Assembly (NCBI GenBank): GCA_946494345.1
Contig: CAMMBX010000040.1
Span: forward strand, 1-8,820
DNA length: 8,820 bases
Origin: an uncultured Mycoplasmatota bacterium
GTDB lineage: Bacteria; Bacillota_I; Bacilli_A; RF39; UBA660
Direction of reading: 5' to 3'
A model generated the notes under the pieces. It ran no database searches. It had not been told where the DNA came from and saw nothing but the letters and a program-made list of their open reading frames with translations. Every line of letters begins with the position of its first letter. Position 1 is the stretch's first letter. Position numbers and translations under genes: made by a program. Below are positions 3,934 to 8,820 of this stretch, piece by piece.

Positions 3934-6024
3934 CTACAACTTCTTAACAATTTCAAAGTCAATAGTTTTTGCCTCTTTAGAAGCAGCTACTACTTTAACT
4001 AAAACCCTTTCTCCAATAGTATATTTAATTTTACTCTTCTCACCTACTAAAGTCATTCTCTCTTCATCAAAAGTAAAGTAATCATCCATAAGTCTAACAG
4101 GAACAAGTCCTTCTACCAAATTATCAAGTTCTACAAACATACCAAAGCTCATAACTGATGATATCATTCCTTCAAATTCTTCCCCAATATGACTTTCCAT
4201 ATATTCAGCCATCTTCATATCTTCAACTTCTCTTTCACAGTCAACAGAAGCCCTCTCCATCGCTGAGGAATGGTCTGCCACAAAGATAAGTTTTTCTTCA
4301 TAATGATGAATAGTATGACTACTTAAATCATGATTAAATAAATATGTTCTTAAAAGTCTATGTACCGTAGTATCAGGATAACGTCTTATAGGAGAAGTAA
4401 AATGAGTATAACAACTACTACCTAAACCAAAGTGTCCCACATTAGTAGGAGAATATATCGCTTTTTGCATACATCTAAGTAATAATGATGTAAGAATAGG
4501 ACCTTCTTTCTTATCATGAACAAACTTAAGTAGTTTTTGAACAGCAATGCTCTTATTACCTTTTAAATCTCCTGTCACTTGATATCCTAAATTACTAACA
4601 AAACTTAAGAAGTCTCTAAGTTTATCCTCTTTAGGACTCTCATGAATACGATAAATAAAAGGTAAATCCATATTATATATATGAGTTGCTACACACTCAT
4701 TAGCAGCAATCATAAAGTCCTCTATTAAATTCTCCCCAGTACCTCTTTCTCTTTTAGTTATCTCATATGGAACACAATTTTCATCTACAAGTATCTTCGC
4801 TTCATCAACATCAAAATCTAAGTATCCCCTCTTTACTTTAGCCTTTCTAAGAATAGTAGCAAACTCACTCATAGTCTTTAAATCATCAACAAACTCTTCA
4901 TATCCTTCTGGCACAATATTTTTCTCTAATATACTATTAACGTTTTTATAAGTCATCTGTTTTCTAGACCTAATTACACTAGGAAAGATATCATAATCTA
5001 AAAGCTTACCTTCACTATCATATTTCATTACACAACTAATAGCAAGTCTATCAACATTAGGATTCAAAGAACATATTCCATTAGATAATTCATGAGGTAA
5101 CATTGGTATAACTCTATCAACAAGATACACTGATGTCCCTCTATCCATTGCTTCTTTATCTAAAGGACTTTCTTCTTTAACATAATAAGAAACATCAGCG
5201 ATATGAACACCAAGAGTATATGTATCTCCCTCTTTTTTTATAGATATGGCATCATCTATATCTTTAGTATCATCACCATCGATTGTAAAGATTACTTCAT
5301 CACGCAAATCGCGCCTTCCTTTTAAATCCTCATCTCTCACTTCCATAGGTAAAGATTTAACTTCTTCTTCAACCTCTTCTGGAAAACTAGTATTAATATC
5401 ATATTTATATACTATTGATAGAATATCTACCCCAGGGTCATTCTTATGTCCTATTATTTTAATAACTTTACCTTCCGCTTTCTTATTACTAATTCTCTTA
5501 ATTATCTCAACTACTACCTTATGTCCATCAACAGCATTAAGACTATTTTCTTTAGCAACTACAACTTCTAAATTAACTTTATCTTCATCTAAAGTAACAT
5601 AACCAACATTATTCTTAAAGTTAATCTCCCCTACATAAGTATTGCTTTCATGTTTTAAGACTTTAACAATTCTACCTTCTACTCTATCAAGGCCCTTTTT
5701 ATTAACAAGTTCAACAACTACTAAATCTCCATGCAAAGCCCCATTAATATTCTCTTTAGGAATATAAATATCTACATCACTATTATCTACATCTACAAAG
5801 CCAAATCCTTTTTTATTAGAATGTAAAACACCTTTAAGTAAATGACTATCTTTAAACAACATATATTTATCTTTATTAGTATGATAAACCAAAGTCTCTA
5901 CTTCAAGTTCTTTAAGTACTTTTAACAATTCCTCTAAATTATCAGTACCTAACTTCTCTTCTATTTCAAAAACAGTAAGACTTTTCCCTGCTTCTTTTAA
6001 TATCTTTAATATATCTTCCCTCAT
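3934..6024 (-). CDS. rnr: Ribonuclease R (3'-5' exoribonuclease)
   Basis: RNase R degrades structured RNA from the 3' end, including mRNAs released by trans-translation. At 696 residues it is of normal length for Bacillota and contains the full domain order: winged-helix region at about 1-58, first cold-shock domain at about 62-122 (KKGFGFVDVD at 71-80), second at about 128-192, RNB catalytic domain at about 236-565, and S1 domain at about 614-694. The catalytic metal-binding pattern is intact: TIDGDDTKDIDDA at 247-259 gives Asp249, Asp255, Asp257 and Asp258. LPHELSNGICSLNP (309-322), IYRIHESP (457-464) and the HFTSPIRRYPD signature (541-551) are also present. The ATG has AGGAGA about 10 bases upstream. 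No terminator separates it from the peptidase-like gene 51 bases upstream. It sits with smpB and ssrA as in many Bacillota. Confidence 0.97.
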   Translation of the reverse strand: MREDILKILKEAGKSLTVFEIEEKLGTDNLEELLKVLKELEVETLVYHTNKDKYMLFKDSHLLKGVLHSNKKGFGFVDVDNSDVDIYIPKENINGALHGDLVVVELVNKKGLDRVEGRIVKVLKHESNTYVGEINFKNNVGYVTLDEDKVNLEVVVAKENSLNAVDGHKVVVEIIKRISNKKAEGKVIKIIGHKNDPGVDILSIVYKYDINTSFPEEVEEEVKSLPMEVRDEDLKGRRDLRDEVIFTIDGDDTKDIDDAISIKKEGDTYTLGVHIADVSYYVKEESPLDKEAMDRGTSVYLVDRVIPMLPHELSNGICSLNPNVDRLAISCVMKYDSEGKLLDYDIFPSVIRSRKQMTYKNVNSILEKNIVPEGYEEFVDDLKTMSEFATILRKAKVKRGYLDFDVDEAKILVDENCVPYEITKRERGTGENLIEDFMIAANECVATHIYNMDLPFIYRIHESPKEDKLRDFLSFVSNLGYQVTGDLKGNKSIAVQKLLKFVHDKKEGPILTSLLLRCMQKAIYSPTNVGHFGLGSSCYTHFTSPIRRYPDTTVHRLLRTYLFNHDLSSHTIHHYEEKLIFVADHSSAMERASVDCEREVEDMKMAEYMESHIGEEFEGMISSVMSFGMFVELDNLVEGLVPVRLMDDYFTFDEERMTLVGEKSKIKYTIGERVLVKVVAASKEAKTIDFEIVKKL

Positions 6025-6075
6025 TTTATCACTGTCTCCTATATCTTTTTTATTACATAATTTTCTCTATATTAA

Positions 6076-8118
6076 TTATAGTTTTCTTGAAACATCCATA
6101 TTATATTCCAATTTCTGTTCTTCAAAATTAGTATTATTAACAGATTTTTTCAATTTTTCTTGATAATCTAAAATTTTATTTCTTTTACTTGAAGAAAACA
6201 TCATATTTCCATCATCATCAATTGGAATTTTAGAAGATTCCTTTTCTTGCCCTATTTCTCTATCTTTTACTAATATATCATATTGCTCATTATATAAACC
6301 ATTCCCCTTAGTATTTATTAATGTTTCTGCATTACTTCTAAAAGCTGTTACAATCTTATCGCCAAATAGTAAAGAAACATCAATCTTTCCATCTTCCACA
6401 GATACAAAATATTTTTGATTCGAATTAACTACCGTATCAAAAATATTCTGTCTATCATCTTCTAACAATTCATAATATCTATTTTTAGCAAAAAAGTTAA
6501 TGGCAAAATCTTGCAATTCTTCTTTTGTTAATTCATCTTCTTCATCATATTCCCCACTTTGTTTATATTTCTCTATTATTTGAGAGATTTCCTCTTTTGA
6601 CAAAGTTGGCATAATCATTTGTTTCAACAAATTAATAGACTGTTTCTGTAAATATTTTTGATTAAAACACGAATAAACATATCCCCTCTTAATTTTTCTT
6701 AATGGATTCATATAAATAGCACTATTTTTAGGATCTAATGAAGTAACTCCCACATACTGTGCTTGATTAACATTCTCCATTACTCCAACCTGATATAAAT
6801 TATTTAAAATTTCTATACTATCATTATAAGTAGCAACATAAACATGATTAGATTTTTTGTTCCCACCACTATTAATAGGTGGAATATCAAACCTTTCTAA
6901 CTTTATTAATCCCTCTGTACTAGCAACTTGAGAAACTGCTTTAACATCATCTTTCGCAGTTTTAGATAAATATTTAGCAATTACATCCTGTCTTTTTAAA
7001 GAATCATTTTGCCACTTTTTAAAATCTATTTTATTTATATTTAATTTAATACTTTCATTATCAATTTTAATTTCATATATACTTGTATTAGGATTCCAAG
7101 AAGCAGAATAAGATATCCCAGTTGTCCCATATAATTGTCTATTTTTATCTATTGCAATTTTATGACCTGCAATTTCAAATTCATAAATATCATTATTCTT
7201 ATATTTAGCAGATGATGAAACTATTTCTCTATATTCTTTTAATTTTTTTCTCATAAACATTTGCAATTTCTCATTTTTTAAAGATAAATTTCTAATCATA
7301 TTTTCATCAATACGATTAAATAAACTTTCCATAAATTCATTGTCTGCAACTGGTCGTCTATTTAATATAACTATCTTCTCCATATAATCTTCAAAAGAAG
7401 AAATAAGATGAGGAGATATTTTTGACTCTATTAAATCTCTTTGTGCTTGAATATAATACTCAGCATTAATGGCATCCATCAATCTAAAAGTTGTACCATT
7501 CCATTTATTTTGATATAATGTAACATTCTTTATAAAATTATTCCAAGAAGATCCACCATATCCTCTAGCATCAATTCTTCCTCTTAAAAACAAACTATAA
7601 TTGTTTTCTTTGTCACTCAATAGATTCGCAAAATCCATCATATTAACTTGTGGATCATAAGACCCACTATCAGGATACATTTGTCTTGTTAACATTTCAG
7701 TTAAAGCTTCATTTATAAATCCCCCAAACTTAAATGTTGAATCTGCATATTTATCATTAATTACATTTTTCATAACTAGAAAATGTATAAATTCATGACA
7801 CAAAGTATGATCTATCCTATCTTTATCTAAAATACGTGATTTATCAATACAAATTCTTTTTCCATCATAAAAACCATTAGCACCGATTTTACTTGGTTCA
7901 TCATTCAAGTAAAAACTTAAATCTTTTGAAGAGTCATCATTAAGTAAATTTTCATTAAAAAAAGCTTGATAATCTCTTTCTGATGTATAACCATTTGCAT
8001 TAAAATAAGCTTGCAATTTTTTCATTACCCGTTTAAAACTATCAATTAACATTGGATCAATATTGATTTTTTCTAAGTTTTCATCACTTATTAAATTAAT
8101 AAAACTTTTATCATCCAT
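6076..8118 (-). CDS. Large unrecognised protein with zinc-metallopeptidase HExxH motif
   Basis: This 680-residue protein matches no family I can name. It carries HEFIH at residues 108-112 inside a helical hydrophobic context (HTLCHEFIHFLVM), followed 24 residues later by NEALTEML (136-143). Zinc peptidases of the gluzincin type use HExxH plus a Glu in such a second helix, so His108, Glu109, His112 and Glu137 (or Glu141) are likely zinc and catalytic residues. The rest is unassigned: a helical region to ~300, a strand-rich stretch at about 310-395, another at about 420-480, and a charged Lys/Asn-rich C-terminus. There is no signal peptide or membrane helix, so it appears cytosolic or non-classically exported. 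The start is well supported by GGAGG seven bases upstream. It has its own promoter, after the secG terminator, and no terminator before rnr. It is not part of the standard secG-rnr block and looks interpolated. Confidence 0.8.
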   Translation of the reverse strand: MDDKSFINLISDENLEKINIDPMLIDSFKRVMKKLQAYFNANGYTSERDYQAFFNENLLNDDSSKDLSFYLNDEPSKIGANGFYDGKRICIDKSRILDKDRIDHTLCHEFIHFLVMKNVINDKYADSTFKFGGFINEALTEMLTRQMYPDSGSYDPQVNMMDFANLLSDKENNYSLFLRGRIDARGYGGSSWNNFIKNVTLYQNKWNGTTFRLMDAINAEYYIQAQRDLIESKISPHLISSFEDYMEKIVILNRRPVADNEFMESLFNRIDENMIRNLSLKNEKLQMFMRKKLKEYREIVSSSAKYKNNDIYEFEIAGHKIAIDKNRQLYGTTGISYSASWNPNTSIYEIKIDNESIKLNINKIDFKKWQNDSLKRQDVIAKYLSKTAKDDVKAVSQVASTEGLIKLERFDIPPINSGGNKKSNHVYVATYNDSIEILNNLYQVGVMENVNQAQYVGVTSLDPKNSAIYMNPLRKIKRGYVYSCFNQKYLQKQSINLLKQMIMPTLSKEEISQIIEKYKQSGEYDEEDELTKEELQDFAINFFAKNRYYELLEDDRQNIFDTVVNSNQKYFVSVEDGKIDVSLLFGDKIVTAFRSNAETLINTKGNGLYNEQYDILVKDREIGQEKESSKIPIDDDGNMMFSSSKRNKILDYQEKLKKSVNNTNFEEQKLEYNMDVSRKL

Positions 8119-8153
8119 ACTATTTCCTCCAGTGTCATTTTTCTTATAATTCC

Positions 8154-8182
8154 ATTTTACTCTATATTTAGTATAATGTAAA
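8154..8182 (-). promoter_or_regulatory. Promoter of the peptidase-like gene, probably also feeding rnr-smpB
   Basis: On the minus strand TTTACA (8182-8177), a 17-base spacer and TAAAAT (8159-8154) predict a start near 8147, about 29 bases before the ATG at 8118. It begins in the T-run of the secG terminator, so it restarts transcription directly after it. Because no terminator is seen between the peptidase gene and rnr, this may drive the whole downstream group. TATACT at 8175-8170 is an alternative -10 without a good -35. Confidence 0.55.
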
Positions 8183-8209
8183 AGAAAAAAGACATTATCT
8201 CATGTCTTT
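8180..8209 (-). terminator. Strong intrinsic terminator of secG
   Basis: Read on the minus strand, AAAGACAT and ATGTCTTT form a perfect 8-bp stem around GAGATA, followed by TTTTTTCTTTT. The 5' arm starts within the secG TAA stop codon (8210-8208). It isolates secG from the peptidase-like gene and the rnr cluster. Confidence 0.9.
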
Positions 8210-8423
8210 ACATAAATGAATATACTAAACAAATGATAAAGAATGCAGCACCAAGTACCATTGTTATTCTAGTAATAACTAACTCACTACCTCTTTCTTT
8301 CCTATTTTTAAATAAATCAGTAGAGTTACCTGAAAGAATTTGGGCTGCGCTTTCAGCTTTACCACTTTGTAATAGTACAATTATTATTAATAGTATTGAT
8401 ATAATTAATAGAACTATTTGCAT
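8208..8423 (-). CDS. secG: Protein translocase subunit SecG
   Basis: SecG is the small auxiliary subunit of the SecYEG channel in the cell membrane. The 71-residue length is typical. Two membrane helices are visible, at about residues 2-19 and 49-69, joined by a conserved-type loop: VLLQSGKAESAAQILSGNSTDLFKNRKERG, in which LLQSGK, the Ser/Gly-rich middle, the F of DLF and K-x-RG match the family; the piece is split here into motifs LLQSGK (17-22), LSGNSTDLF (30-38) and KERGSE (42-47). The ATG has GGAGGTG seven bases upstream. It lies between eno and the rnr group, its usual place in Bacillota, but has its own promoter and terminator, so it is a single-gene unit here. Confidence 0.95.
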   Translation of the reverse strand: MQIVLLIISILLIIIVLLQSGKAESAAQILSGNSTDLFKNRKERGSELVITRITMVLGAAFFIICLVYSFM

Positions 8424-8470
8424 AGTTTACACCTCCGTTAGACTTCACTTATATGTTTCAAACTGTTAAT

Positions 8471-8499
8471 ATAATAGCATAAACACTAAACAAATGCAA
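8471..8499 (-). promoter_or_regulatory. Promoter of secG
   Basis: On the minus strand TTGCAT (8499-8494), a 17-base spacer and TATTAT (8476-8471) predict a start near 8464, about 40 bases before the secG ATG at 8423. It lies directly after the eno terminator hairpin. Confidence 0.6.
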
Positions 8500-8500
8500 G

Positions 8501-8526
8501 TAAAAGAGCCTATTTACTAAGCTCTT
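8501..8526 (-). terminator. Terminator hairpin overlapping the end of eno
   Basis: Read on the minus strand, AAGAGCTTA and TAGGCTCTT form a 9-bp stem (one T-G pair) around GTAAA, followed by a short TTACTT tract. The hairpin spans the last eno codons and its TAG stop. The T-run is short, so partial read-through into secG is plausible. Confidence 0.5.
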
Positions 8527-8820
8527 CTTCTATTCTCATCAACCTATTATATTTACATATTCTATCTGTTCTAGACATAGAACCAGTCTTAATTTGACCA
8601 AGATCAAGTCCAACAGCAAGATCTGCAATAGTAGTATCTTCAGTCTCACCACTTCTATGAGAAATAATAGTTTTATAATTGTGAGCTTTAGCAAGTTCAA
8701 TAGTCTCTAACGTCTCCGTAATAGTACCTATTTGATTTACTTTTAATAGGATTGCATTACCAGCTTTATTATCAATACCTTTTTGTAAGCATTCTTTATT
8801 AGTAACAAATAAATCATCAC
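8510..8820 (-). CDS. eno: Enolase, C-terminal part (gene continues past the window)
   Basis: Enolase interconverts 2-phosphoglycerate and phosphoenolpyruvate in glycolysis. Only the last 102 codons are inside the window; the 5' two thirds lie beyond the right edge. The C-terminal barrel motifs are unmistakable: DDLFVTN at the edge, AILLKVNQIGT containing the catalytic base Lys, SHRSGETEDTTIADLAVG with the His-Arg-Ser substrate contacts, GQIKTGSMSRTDRICKYN, and the closing RLMRIEEELSK. The frame is intact to TAG at 8512-8510. eno upstream of secG and rnr is the usual Bacillota order, probably with other glycolytic genes further right. Confidence 0.98.
   Translation of the reverse strand, partial: DDLFVTNKECLQKGIDNKAGNAILLKVNQIGTITETLETIELAKAHNYKTIISHRSGETEDTTIADLAVGLDLGQIKTGSMSRTDRICKYNRLMRIEEELSK

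Noticed and set aside
5246..5602. 118-codon plus-strand reading frame
   Set aside because: It is antisense to rnr, is Ser/Thr/Leu-rich as expected for the shadow of an acidic/lysine-rich gene, and has no ribosome-binding site.
6075..6080. TATAAT as a dedicated rnr promoter
   Set aside because: The hexamer overlaps the end of the peptidase-like gene and has only TAATAT at the -35 position, which is not convincing in such AT-rich DNA.
8233..8469. 78-codon plus-strand reading frame
   Set aside because: It is antisense to secG, which has a strong ribosome-binding site and clear homology.
1..8820. Mycoplasma-type code (TGA as tryptophan), suggested by the AFA tag
   Set aside because: Tryptophan codons checked in the capA-like gene are TGG, and TGA ends that gene just before smpB, so the standard bacterial code fits.
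1..8820. CRISPR array, tRNA cluster or prophage remnants
   Set aside because: No regularly spaced repeats were found; the only tRNA-like fold is that of the tmRNA, and no integrase or phage structural gene is present, although ssrA 3' ends are common integration sites.

Overview
The window is very AT-rich, has dense Shine-Dalgarno-led genes, and reads with the standard bacterial code: tryptophan is TGG, and the one TGA seen as a stop ends the capA-like gene. The core order eno, secG, rnr, smpB, ssrA, all on the minus strand, is the classic low-GC Gram-positive (Bacillota) arrangement. The tmRNA tag ends in AFA rather than the usual ALAA/AVAA, as in Mollicutes. I infer an uncultured lineage of Bacilli close to Mollicutes, such as a gut RF39-type or Erysipelotrichia-type organism. 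The lineage is inference; the gene identities are not.

Right to left, in the direction of minus-strand transcription: the C-terminal 102 codons of enolase (eno) end in a short hairpin terminator. secG follows with its own promoter (TTGCAT-17-TATTAT) and a strong terminator that begins inside its stop codon. Next comes an unrecognised 680-residue protein with a zinc-peptidase HEFIH motif and its own promoter (TTTACA-17-TAAAAT). No terminator separates it from a tight cluster: rnr (RNase R), a capA-like membrane-anchored phosphoesterase-fold protein, and smpB. RNase R, SmpB and tmRNA are the trans-translation and decay machinery for stalled ribosomes and their mRNAs. The peptidase-like and capA-like genes are interpolated into this otherwise conserved block.

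The segment between smpB and ssrA (about 1916-2303) holds the most unusual feature. A plus-strand gene for a 33-residue hydrophobic peptide has a good promoter, a Shine-Dalgarno that can be sequestered in a hairpin, a perfect 14-bp inverted repeat bracketing the gene, and overlap with the presumed smpB terminator on the other strand. It resembles the architecture of type I toxin mRNAs or of a small mobile element; neither is proven.

ssrA (1494-1874) has a clear promoter and a terminator shared with the convergent gene on its left. The left end is an accessory module: a small ribbon-helix-helix regulator on the plus strand, divergent from a minus-strand pair encoding a four-helix membrane protein and a small lipoprotein. 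Repeats of the type TRYAATRC lie in the divergent promoter region and overlap the -35 of the membrane-protein promoter, suggesting that the regulator controls the pair and perhaps itself.
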